Assembly: GCA_022446985.1 (NCBI GenBank)
Contig: JAKVBD010000056.1
Coordinates: 1-33,418 of the forward strand
Reading direction: 5' to 3'
DNA length: 33,418 bases
Source of the DNA: Lentisphaerales bacterium
GTDB lineage: Bacteria > Verrucomicrobiota > Lentisphaeria > Lentisphaerales > Lentisphaeraceae
Shown: one piece after another, positions 26,254-33,418 of the stretch
How the letters are laid out: every line of letters begins with the position of its first letter
Numbering within the stretch: the stretch's first letter is position 1
Translations under genes and position numbers: made by a program
The notes under the pieces: generated by a model
Told to the model about the DNA's origin: nothing
Seen by the model: only the letters and a program-made list of their open reading frames with translations
Databases searched by the model: none

Positions 26254-27632
26254 AATTTATACCATTCGTTCTACTGATCTTAATTCTGAATGCCCCAGCT
26301 GCGAAAAAACCAAATATCTTGCTCATAATCGCGGATGATTTAGGTTACAATGATGTTTCATTTACTGCGGATCAGAACGCAGCCATTCAGACTCCTGCTA
26401 TTGACCGTATTGCTAATGAAGGAGTTAAACTTAATCGCTTTTACGCCTGCCCTGTATGTTCTCCTACAAGAGTCGGGACTATGACTGGCCGTTGGCCTCA
26501 CACTCTGGGGCTGATGCGAGCTGTGATCCCGCCCTGGCGTAAACGGGGCCTTGAACCTAAACTGATGACTTTACCCAAAATTTTAGCTAAAAATGGCTAC
26601 AATCGCAGGGCCATTATTGGCAAATGGCACCTGGGACATTCTCAAGAAGCTCACCTTCCTTTGAATCAGGGATTCACCCATTTTTACGGCCATTTAAATG
26701 GGGCTATCGACTACTTTACTCATGGGCGCGAAGGAGAAAATGACTGGCATAGGAATAATCAACCGGTATTTGAAGAAGGATACGCTACCGACCTTTTAGC
26801 GAAAGAAACGGTCAATTACATAGAAGAATCACATAAGAAAAATGAACCCTTTTTCATTTACCTTCCCTTTAATGCGCCCCACTCTCCTTTTCAGGCTAAA
26901 GAAGAAGACATAGCTGAATTTCCAAATTTAACGGGAAACCGGCAAATCTATGCTGCAATGGTTAAATCGATGGATGATGGTATTGAAACAATACTAAACA
27001 AACTCGATGAGTTAAAAATAGCCGACAACACTTTTGTTCTTTTTTACTCTGATAATGGCGGCGTTAATAAAGTCAAATCAAAAACAGAAATCCGCGACGG
27101 TAAATTCTCGGTTTATGAAGGCGGTATCCGGGTTTGTGCAGCAGCCCGCTGGCCAAAAGGAAATATCAGTGGAGGCCTGGAAATTAACAGTTCTCCAATC
27201 GGTTACATAGATGTCTTGCCGACAATTTGCCAAGTGGCCGGTATCGAACTTGAGAAAATAAAATATTCTATCGATGGTGAAAATATTTTGTCTGTCCTTC
27301 AAGGTCAATCTAAAGGCCCTGAAAGGTCATGGTTCAGCTATATCCACCAAAGTCCCTCTAAAGAACACTATTCTCTTATTTATGGAGATTTTAAGCTGGT
27401 AAAGCTGATCAATCACAAAGGCAATAAATCTACCCAAAAAGTTGAACTGTACAATCTTCAAAAATGTTCAACTGAACAAAAAGACTTAGCCAGTCAATAT
27501 CCGGAAAAAGTAGAAGAGATGCTGAAGAAACTGGCAGAAATTAAACAAAAACAACAAAACCCAATTAACCATTACAGCCATGGTCGCAGTGGCTATAAAG
27601 CACCCAAAAACTGGATCATAAAAGATAAATAA
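26250..27632 (+). CDS. Secreted type I sulfatase 2 (CSPTR)
   Basis: 460 aa with a short signal peptide ending about residue 18 (NAPAA). Metal ligands D29-D30, signature C70-S-P-T-R74 followed by TMTGRWPHTLG, IGKWH (K125, H127), H211 and SDNGG (D268, N269). The pattern resembles arylsulfatase A/B-like enzymes, but the subfamily is not certain. Its ATG overlaps the TGA of sulfatase 1 by 4 nt (ATGA), indicating translational coupling; the upstream lysine codons (AAGAAGAA) double as a purine-rich ribosome binding region. The third sulfatase starts 16 nt downstream. Three enzymes with different active-site surroundings suggest stepwise desulfation of one complex polymer. Confidence 0.92.
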   Translation: MKFIPFVLLILILNAPAAKKPNILLIIADDLGYNDVSFTADQNAAIQTPAIDRIANEGVKLNRFYACPVCSPTRVGTMTGRWPHTLGLMRAVIPPWRKRGLEPKLMTLPKILAKNGYNRRAIIGKWHLGHSQEAHLPLNQGFTHFYGHLNGAIDYFTHGREGENDWHRNNQPVFEEGYATDLLAKETVNYIEESHKKNEPFFIYLPFNAPHSPFQAKEEDIAEFPNLTGNRQIYAAMVKSMDDGIETILNKLDELKIADNTFVLFYSDNGGVNKVKSKTEIRDGKFSVYEGGIRVCAAARWPKGNISGGLEINSSPIGYIDVLPTICQVAGIELEKIKYSIDGENILSVLQGQSKGPERSWFSYIHQSPSKEHYSLIYGDFKLVKLINHKGNKSTQKVELYNLQKCSTEQKDLASQYPEKVEEMLKKLAEIKQKQQNPINHYSHGRSGYKAPKNWIIKDK

Positions 27633-27648
27633 CACATAGGAAAAAGTA

Positions 27649-29049
27649 ATGAAATTTTTAGTATTGATAACCCTTTTAATGTCATTGACATTAAAAGCAG
27701 ATAAGCAAACTAACTTTTTAATCATAATGGCCGATGATTGTACTTACAATGACCTGCCGGTCTATGGTGGAGAAAACGCTCTCACTCCAAATATAGACTC
27801 TTTAGCCAAGAGAAGTTTAACTTTTAATCAAGCTTATGTTGCTGAAGCTATGTGTAACCCCTGTAGGTCTGAACTTTACAGTGGTCTTTACCCATTCAAT
27901 AACGGTGCTGCCTGGAACCATTCCAGTTCTTATAAAGGCATTACTACTATGCCGCAGGACCTTAGAAAGCTGGGCTACAGAGTAGGTATAGCAGGAAAGA
28001 CTCATATCAGTCCAAAGACTGTTTATCCATTTACCGAAGTCGAAGGTTTTGACCAAAAGTGCGTAAGAAATCCCACTTTGGGACATAAAACTGAAGGAAT
28101 CGAAAAATTTATGGCCGAAAAAGAGCAACCTTTCTGTCTGGTTGTGGCTCTGGTCGAGCCACATGTACCGTGGGTTATGGGTGATCGCACTCAATATCCT
28201 GATAAGAAAATAAAACTTCCAGGTAATATTGCTGACACAAAGTTAACCCGTGATGCCTTCAGCCGTTACCTAGCTGAAATCACTTACATGGACGGTCAGG
28301 TTGGCGACATAATGAAAAGCCTGGAAAGATCAGGGCAAAAAGATAATACATTGGTCATATTTACGTCTGAACAAGGAGCTCAATTCCCTGGTTGTAAATG
28401 GACAAATTATAACACCGGTTTACACACAGCCTTTATCGCAGCATGGCCAGGAACTGCTCCTCAAGACCAAAGAACCGATGCTCTCATTCAATATGCTGAT
28501 GTTCTGCCGACATTCATGGATATCGCTGGAGCCAAAGATCTTTCAAAATATGACGGCACCAGCTTCAAAAAAGTACTAACGGGTGAATCCATTACTCACA
28601 GAAAGTATGTATATGGAATACACAATAATACACCAGAAGGACCGCCATTTCCTATTCGCTCAATCAGTGATGGTCAATTCCGCTACATCATGAACTTAAA
28701 GCATGAAAATCAATATATTGAGAAACACCTTATGGGGATCAAAGGAACTGGGGAATTAAATAACAGATACTGGGGTTCATGGATCTGGGAATCAACGTAC
28801 AGCCCCGATATTTATAGTCTAGTGCAACGTTATACAAACCGGCCAAAGGAAGAACTGTACCATACAGAAAATGATGAATATGAGCTGAAAAACCTGGCAG
28901 AAAATCCAGAATACTACACCACCAAAAAACGTCTAAAAGAAGAATTAATAAAATGGCTTCAAGAAAGTGGAGATCCAGGAGTAGATCTGGATACATTAAA
29001 AGCTCAACAAGCTGCCAGAAAAAGTGAACATATTTACAAGCCAAAATAA
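27649..29049 (+). CDS. Secreted type I sulfatase 3 (CNPCR, heparan-type variant)
   Basis: 466 aa with a signal peptide ending about residue 17. The formylglycine signature is C69-N-P-C-R73, preceded by AEAM and followed by SELYSGLYPFNNG. ADD (29-30) supplies metal ligands, AGKTH gives K117 and H119, and PH gives H172. The usual D-N/H pair is replaced by E241-Q242 (TSEQGAQFPG), a variant I associate with heparan/sulfamidase-like members, with less certainty. The second Cys inside the signature leaves which cysteine is converted formally open, though Cys69 is in the canonical position. AGGAAAAAGTA precedes the ATG. It is the last gene of the operon; no T-rich hairpin for plus-strand transcription follows, though the hairpin at 29142 may serve in both directions. 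Confidence 0.9.
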   Translation: MKFLVLITLLMSLTLKADKQTNFLIIMADDCTYNDLPVYGGENALTPNIDSLAKRSLTFNQAYVAEAMCNPCRSELYSGLYPFNNGAAWNHSSSYKGITTMPQDLRKLGYRVGIAGKTHISPKTVYPFTEVEGFDQKCVRNPTLGHKTEGIEKFMAEKEQPFCLVVALVEPHVPWVMGDRTQYPDKKIKLPGNIADTKLTRDAFSRYLAEITYMDGQVGDIMKSLERSGQKDNTLVIFTSEQGAQFPGCKWTNYNTGLHTAFIAAWPGTAPQDQRTDALIQYADVLPTFMDIAGAKDLSKYDGTSFKKVLTGESITHRKYVYGIHNNTPEGPPFPIRSISDGQFRYIMNLKHENQYIEKHLMGIKGTGELNNRYWGSWIWESTYSPDIYSLVQRYTNRPKEELYHTENDEYELKNLAENPEYYTTKKRLKEELIKWLQESGDPGVDLDTLKAQQAARKSEHIYKPK

Positions 29050-29141
29050 AAAGTGACTAAGTAAATATCTTTGTTTTATATGCGGGCAAAAACAAATGCG
29101 ATACTGCTGTATCTCTCACATCATTAATATCATATAAAAGA

Positions 29142-29167
29142 GGAGCTCAGTCCTAAAACTGAGCTCC
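29142..29167 (-). terminator. Intrinsic terminator after operon D
   Basis: A perfect 10-bp stem, GGAGCTCAGT (29142-29151) with ACTGAGCTCC (29158-29167), loop CCTAAA, 34 nt past the DUF1592 copy D stop. On the minus strand it is followed by TCTTTTATA. It may also block plus-strand transcription from the sulfatases. Confidence 0.7.
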
Positions 29168-29238
29168 CGAAAATTCATGGTGCAAGACCATGTCCCTTGG
29201 TTTATTTTCTTTTGAAAATGTCGGATTTCACTACTTTC
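29142..29238. repeat. Direct repeat, right copy (DUF1592 copy D 3' end plus terminator)
   Basis: The intact counterpart of the decayed copy at 19585-19680, in the same orientation. The pair brackets pseudopilin paralogue 4, operon C and the sulfatase operon. Confidence 0.6.
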
Positions 29239-31784
29239 ACAAGTAAATCCTGCATACCGACTTTTTCAGTCCCCATACCTTCAACAAGTTTTTCGATGTC
29301 CTCTCTTTCGAACCTACGGATTTCACGACCAGTTGCATAAGTCAAAAGTTTATTGGCCAGATTTTCAGTGAAGCCTTCTTGGTCTTCAAGAAGCAGCTTT
29401 TTGAACTCAACGATGTCATTGAATTCACCACCACCCGACAAATATCCTTTCGGATCAACTTTTGGGGTGAATTCAATGCCTCGCTGCTTACGTTCCTTTT
29501 CATCGAAGTGCTCGTTGTAAGCATCCCTCCATCGACCTATGTGGTCAAAATTTTCCATCGCAAATCCAGGTGGATCGATCTTCTTGTGACAAGCACTGCA
29601 GTTTTTGTCATCGCGGTGTTTCTCAAGCAATTGTCTTAAAGTTTTTGCACCACGGATATCCGGTTCAACAGCATCTACTTGTGGTGGTGCACTCAAGTGA
29701 ACGCCCTGAATATTTTCCAGAAACCACACTCCTCTGATAATGGGCGAAGTATCAACACCATTTGCTGTGGCAGTTAAGATTCCCATTTGACCAAGAAGTC
29801 CCCCTCTCCTTTTGTCCTTTACAGGTACTTTAACAAATTTATCGATGTCGTACTTCTCAAAATCCTTCATGCCGTAAAATTCAGCTAAACCACGATTCAC
29901 AAATGTATAATCCGAGTCCAGGAAGTTTGAAATTTGGCCATTCTTCTGAACCAGATCGAGAATGAAATTAGTGGTTTCTAAACGACCTGCTTTATCCAGT
30001 TCATTGTGATAGTAAATCTGCGATGAAGTGAATTCTGGCGGCATAGTTCCAAGCTTATCAAGTTGTAACCAGGCATCAGCGAAATTATTGACAAAATTGT
30101 TTACCTTTGGACTTTTGATCATGCGTCTTACCTGTGATTCCAAAACTTCAGGCTGACTCAAAGTTCCTTTCTTTGCCAAACTGAATAATTCTTCGTCAGG
30201 TTGACTCGACCAAAGGAAGTATGAAAGGCGCGAAGCCAATGCATAATCATCTAATAGTCCAGGCTTTTCCTGAAGGTACATAAACTGAGGGGAAGAAAGT
30301 ACTGCTGCAAGTCCAGATTTAATGACATCCTCTTTTGAATATCCTTTCGAAGCCAGATTAGACATCATCTCCTTAATAGAGTTATTCTCTTTAGCGACCA
30401 ACGGACGACGATAGGCTTTAGCGGCAAAATTGTCGATCACTTCATTTGCATTGCTCTCTTCAAGAGTCTTCTCTCCAAAAATAACTTTATGAGAAGCTGG
30501 TGGCCAATCTTGAATAATAGGACCTTCTACAGAGAATTCATAAACCCTGACTTGAGGGCCATGCTCCTGTAAGTATCTTTGTACAACAACAAAGCTTTCA
30601 AAGGCATTTCCTTCGCCTTTTTCCCACCCCAGCTTCTTACCAAGGGCTGGATACTTTCTCAAAAAACCACCTTTAGCAGGTTTGAATTTAGGTACAGAAT
30701 TAGGAAAACCTATCTTGGGTGAATAACCTTTATTCAACCAGTAGGTCCCTGAAATTGTGGTGATTTCGTCATCCGGCAATTCAAAATCACCGACGATAGG
30801 ATCTGAAGTTGTAAAGTAGGCAGGATCTCCGGTTTTCGCATCAGTCAAAACGATCGATGCACGCAAAGGCTGATCCTGTGGAACCGGGAAAAGCTTTTTA
30901 TCCATATTATGAACACGGTTCATGGATCTAACTTTGGCAGTAATTTTGTAGTATCCAGAGTGCTCTACACCATTTTTAAACTTTTCAGAAGTTGCAAAAG
31001 ATCGTTGCTCAACAAGATCAAGGAACTTATCTTTACCGAGATACGCCCCTGCCTTCAGGACATTTACATTCCCATAAAATGGCGGTTTAAAAACAAACTT
31101 TTCAGGAGACGGCTTTTCTCCTACCCAAACTGCCTCATCAATGACTTCCTGGGCTGCGGCAATGTACTCTTTCAGGTGAAAATCAGAGACCTGTAGAGTC
31201 TCACCATTGTTAGCAAAATTGTGTTTCTTGCCATCGGCAGGAAAATTACGACTAGGACTCAATAGCTCCGTGTCTACCTTCAACAGATCGCGTATGGTGT
31301 TATCATACTCTGCTCTGTTGAGACGACGCATATGAGTAAAAGCCGCACTTTTCATCTCTTCGCGTTTTGAATCGATATTGTAAGCGATCCAGGTCATGAC
31401 TTTTTCTTTTTCATCGACAGTTGGCTGCTTCTCATCTTCTGGCGGCATATCGCCATCTTCCAGAAGATCGTGAATTTCCTGCCATAACTCAATTGAATCA
31501 AGATTAGCGTGGAAGCCATCAACCGGATCAAGATTCAACTTGCCCTTCTGCTTTTTGTCACTGTGACAATCTGAGCAGTACTGGTTCATAAAAGGCTTTA
31601 CATTTGCTGTAAAGTATTCTTTCTTTTCAGAGCTCACTGCTTTTTCTACAGCTTTACCCACTATCGGCTGGCTCACTTCTGCCGCCTTATTCTGAATGAC
31701 AACTTCCTGCTTAGGTGCGTCTTTTGTTTTACACGAAAATACAACACCTGCAGCGATTAAAATAGATACTAAAGTTAAACGCAT
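29202..31784 (-). CDS. DUF1592/1588/1585 cytochrome-like envelope protein, copy D
   Basis: 860 aa. The leader ends VFSC (Cys18), a plausible lipobox, followed by a Lys/Glu/Val-rich linker of about 45 residues. The first CxxCH is C70-C73-H74 (CSDCHSDKKQKGKLNLDP). DUF1587 (MRRLNRAEYDNTIRDLLKVD), DUF1595, DUF1592 (ASRLSYFLWSSQPDE), DUF1588 (RRGGLLGQMGILTATANGVD) and DUF1585 (LTYATGREIRRFE) follow in order, with a second CxxCH, CSACHKKIDP. It is clearly of the A/B type and more distant from C. The start lies 11 nt after DUF1552 copy D with AAGGA upstream. It is followed by a perfect terminator. Haem attachment and surface location are inferred; no reaction is known. Confidence 0.9.
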   Translation of the reverse strand: MRLTLVSILIAAGVVFSCKTKDAPKQEVVIQNKAAEVSQPIVGKAVEKAVSSEKKEYFTANVKPFMNQYCSDCHSDKKQKGKLNLDPVDGFHANLDSIELWQEIHDLLEDGDMPPEDEKQPTVDEKEKVMTWIAYNIDSKREEMKSAAFTHMRRLNRAEYDNTIRDLLKVDTELLSPSRNFPADGKKHNFANNGETLQVSDFHLKEYIAAAQEVIDEAVWVGEKPSPEKFVFKPPFYGNVNVLKAGAYLGKDKFLDLVEQRSFATSEKFKNGVEHSGYYKITAKVRSMNRVHNMDKKLFPVPQDQPLRASIVLTDAKTGDPAYFTTSDPIVGDFELPDDEITTISGTYWLNKGYSPKIGFPNSVPKFKPAKGGFLRKYPALGKKLGWEKGEGNAFESFVVVQRYLQEHGPQVRVYEFSVEGPIIQDWPPASHKVIFGEKTLEESNANEVIDNFAAKAYRRPLVAKENNSIKEMMSNLASKGYSKEDVIKSGLAAVLSSPQFMYLQEKPGLLDDYALASRLSYFLWSSQPDEELFSLAKKGTLSQPEVLESQVRRMIKSPKVNNFVNNFADAWLQLDKLGTMPPEFTSSQIYYHNELDKAGRLETTNFILDLVQKNGQISNFLDSDYTFVNRGLAEFYGMKDFEKYDIDKFVKVPVKDKRRGGLLGQMGILTATANGVDTSPIIRGVWFLENIQGVHLSAPPQVDAVEPDIRGAKTLRQLLEKHRDDKNCSACHKKIDPPGFAMENFDHIGRWRDAYNEHFDEKERKQRGIEFTPKVDPKGYLSGGGEFNDIVEFKKLLLEDQEGFTENLANKLLTYATGREIRRFEREDIEKLVEGMGTEKVGMQDLLVKVVKSDIFKRK

Positions 31785-31795
31785 ATAGCTTATCC

Positions 31796-33046
31796 TTAAA
31801 CCATGTGGAAACCACTGATTGTACCAGTGCTGTTACCAAAACTTTCGAGTTCAAGACCAAGTGATTGAAGGATAGTTACCCAAAGATTACAAAGTGGAGT
31901 CTTCTTATGAGGATCTTCAGAGTAAACGCGGTGTTCACCATGATTAAATCCACCACCTGCTACGACAATCGGCAGACACTTATTACTGTGTTGAGAAGGG
32001 TCACTCATGCCACTGCCATAAGCAACAACCGTGTCATCCAGAATGCCGCTATCACTCAATTTACCGATAAAACGAGCCATCTGCGACAGGTGGAAATTGT
32101 CGATTGTCTGCAATTCTTTAATTCTCTCTGGACTCTTACCGTGATGTGAGCAACCATGATAGCCACGATTAATCCCAAGAGGCTTTAGGTCGAGTCCAAA
32201 AGGAAGGTGAAAGGTGATCGCTCTGGTAGAATCAGTTACTAATGCCAAATGGCAAAGGTCATAGAAAAATTCAACAAGTTGAACCTGATCCGCATTCGTT
32301 GTAGGCTCTGCATTGACTGCTGGTTTCTTGCGGGTCAACCACTGTTTCTGAGAGGCCAACTTAACTTCAAGATCACGTATGGAAGTAAAGTACTCATCCA
32401 TCTTGCTCTGATCAGCTTTACCCAATCTGCTATTCAAAGTTTTAGACTGTCCTAAAACGGCATCGAGAATACTGCCTTGAAGCTCTGCTTGTTTTGCCTT
32501 TCTTTGAATATCTTGAGCAGAATCCTGTCTGAATAACTTATTGAACATAAATACCGGATCATTGACACGAGGAACGGCTATACCATTGCGAGTCCAGGAA
32601 ACGACATTCAGCGGGTTACTCATGTTACTTAGAGCAGGCTCTACAGAGAGTGAATGAAACCTGGTATTGAAACCAACATTGTCAGCAAACTTTTGATCGA
32701 GACTGATGTTTTTCTGAGGATACTTCAGAGGGTTTTTAGTCGCATCTTGCAGCTTTAGTCCACTGTATAAAGCGTGGATACCCTGGTGACCTCCAGTTAA
32801 CCCGTGATCGAGATTCTTGAAAAATGTGACTTTATCCTTACAGCCTTCAAGAGCTTTATTTACATGCGTAAATTTATAATCCTTACCTGAACCCTGAGGG
32901 AAAAAGCTCGCTGGATAAGCTCCAAGTGGACAGGAAATACCCACAAAGCGACGAACTGCCTCTTGCTGATTCCCTGCAAAGATATTCAGGTTTGGCAGAG
33001 CAAGGCACGTACCTGCTGCTTTAAGAAATGTTCTACGGCGTATCAA
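31796..33046 (-). CDS. DUF1552 family protein, Tat-exported, copy D (TTG start)
   Basis: 416 aa. The reading frame begins with TTG (MIRRRTFLKAAG); AGGAG lies 7 nt upstream, the RRxFLK motif follows at once, and no in-frame ATG is available, so the rare start is well supported. The protein carries a triple Arg and otherwise the same plan as copies A and B: GAYPASFFP, NLDHGLTGGHQGIHALYSG, QKNISLDQKF, YHGCSHHGK, DDTVVAYGSGMSD, VAGGGFNHGEHR and terminal TGTISGFHMV. It is the first gene of operon D, 11 nt before DUF1592 copy D, with the ECF-like promoter at 33091-33118. Use of TTG may lower its output relative to the other three copies. Confidence 0.9.
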   Translation of the reverse strand: MIRRRTFLKAAGTCLALPNLNIFAGNQQEAVRRFVGISCPLGAYPASFFPQGSGKDYKFTHVNKALEGCKDKVTFFKNLDHGLTGGHQGIHALYSGLKLQDATKNPLKYPQKNISLDQKFADNVGFNTRFHSLSVEPALSNMSNPLNVVSWTRNGIAVPRVNDPVFMFNKLFRQDSAQDIQRKAKQAELQGSILDAVLGQSKTLNSRLGKADQSKMDEYFTSIRDLEVKLASQKQWLTRKKPAVNAEPTTNADQVQLVEFFYDLCHLALVTDSTRAITFHLPFGLDLKPLGINRGYHGCSHHGKSPERIKELQTIDNFHLSQMARFIGKLSDSGILDDTVVAYGSGMSDPSQHSNKCLPIVVAGGGFNHGEHRVYSEDPHKKTPLCNLWVTILQSLGLELESFGNSTGTISGFHMV

Positions 33047-33090
33047 TCTCGGTCTCCTGATGAAAATTCTTTTTTTAATTATGCTTTAAA

Positions 33091-33118
33091 GCACGCAGGA
33101 GAATTCAGGCGGAAGACA
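33091..33118 (-). promoter_or_regulatory. ECF-like promoter, DUF1552-DUF1592 operon D
   Basis: On the minus strand TGTCTT (complement of 33113-33118), 17 nt, then CGTGC (complement of 33091-33095). A TTGACA also occurs just upstream (complement of 33136-33141) but without a good -10 hexamer. Confidence 0.6.
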
Positions 33119-33418
33119 GCAACTCTTAAATTTTTTGTCAAAAAGTTAAAGTTTGAACTGTAAAGAAAAAACTTCAGACCTTCGTGATTATTTATCAGAT
33201 TTTTTTCTGAATAGTCAAGTTGGGGTTACTACTAAGACTTACGTCACAAAGACTAAGGAGAAAATAGAAGTGTTTAATTTCAAAAATGATCCGACAGATC
33301 ATAATGGATATTCTTCATTTAAAAAATCTGGTCACAGAAATGTAACCATTCGTTCGTTTAAAATGTCTACTCTAATAATTAAATTCAGTGTAATTCAATA
33401 AGCATTTGTTAATAAAAA
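33119..33418. other. AT-rich region without a clear gene, right edge
   Basis: No convincing gene is visible in these 300 bases. A small plus-strand frame (GTG at 33270 to TAA at 33401, 43 aa, AAGGAG 9 nt upstream) is possible but has no recognisable features. A short TCAGA/TCTGA hairpin lies near 33198-33212. Confidence 0.4.

Noticed and set aside
33270..33401. 43-aa plus-strand frame with GTG start and AAGGAG
   Set aside because: The binding site is plausible but spacing is long, there are no motifs, and the composition looks like AT-rich non-coding DNA.
1..33418. CRISPR array, tRNA, rRNA or transposase
   Set aside because: No regularly spaced repeats, no cloverleaf or ribosomal sequence, and no transposase-like frame were seen on either strand.

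Overview
The window reads as a chromosomal segment from a marine PVC-superphylum bacterium, most likely Lentisphaerota and possibly the genus Lentisphaera. This is inferred from content only: AT-rich DNA, the planctomycete/verrucomicrobia/lentisphaera-specific DUF1501, DUF1549/1553, DUF1552 and DUF1592-group families, cytochrome-like CxxCH modules, sulfatases, a receiver-Ser/Thr kinase fusion, and several pseudopilin-like proteins with the K/R-F-T-L-I/L-E-L-L N-terminus. There are no tRNA, rRNA, CRISPR or transposase genes.

Layout. (1) 171-8043, all minus: a lipoprotein-like metallophosphoesterase, a two-gene unit (CxxCH/DUF1549/LamG/DUF1553 protein then a Tat-type DUF1501 protein), and a receiver-kinase fusion. 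(2) 8270-9091, plus: a secreted alpha/beta hydrolase whose stop codon overlaps that of a convergent gene. (3) 9088-19495, minus: three related pseudopilin-like genes and two tandem DUF1552-DUF1592 operons (copies A and B). (4) 19692-29141: a pseudopilin-like gene, a third and most divergent DUF1552-DUF1592 operon (C), and, divergently on plus, three sulfatases. (5) 29202-33046, minus: the fourth DUF1552-DUF1592 operon (D), followed to the window end by non-coding DNA.

How it fits together. Each DUF1552-DUF1592 operon encodes a probable Tat-exported, possibly alkaline-phosphatase-like protein followed 4-12 nt later by a Sec or lipoprotein-exported protein with two CxxCH motifs. The DUF1501/DUF1549-1553 unit is the same idea with the order reversed. 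With three sulfatases, a phosphoesterase and a hydrolase nearby, an envelope role in breaking down sulfated or complex polymers is plausible, but no reaction is established for the DUF families.

The most notable observation is a shared promoter-like element, TGTCT(C/T/G)-N16/17-CGT(G/A), on the minus strand upstream of all four DUF1552 operons and all three pseudopilin transcription units (seven of seven). It resembles an ECF-sigma promoter and suggests one regulon of about a dozen genes. It is absent upstream of the sulfatases, hydrolase, kinase and DUF1501 unit. The second is that region (4), about 9.5 kb, is flanked by direct repeats of roughly 100 bp: the 3' end plus terminator of DUF1592 copy D at 29142-29238, and a decayed copy at 19585-19680 that still holds the last codons and stop of a lost DUF1592 gene. 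This marks the segment as a probable insertion or duplication.
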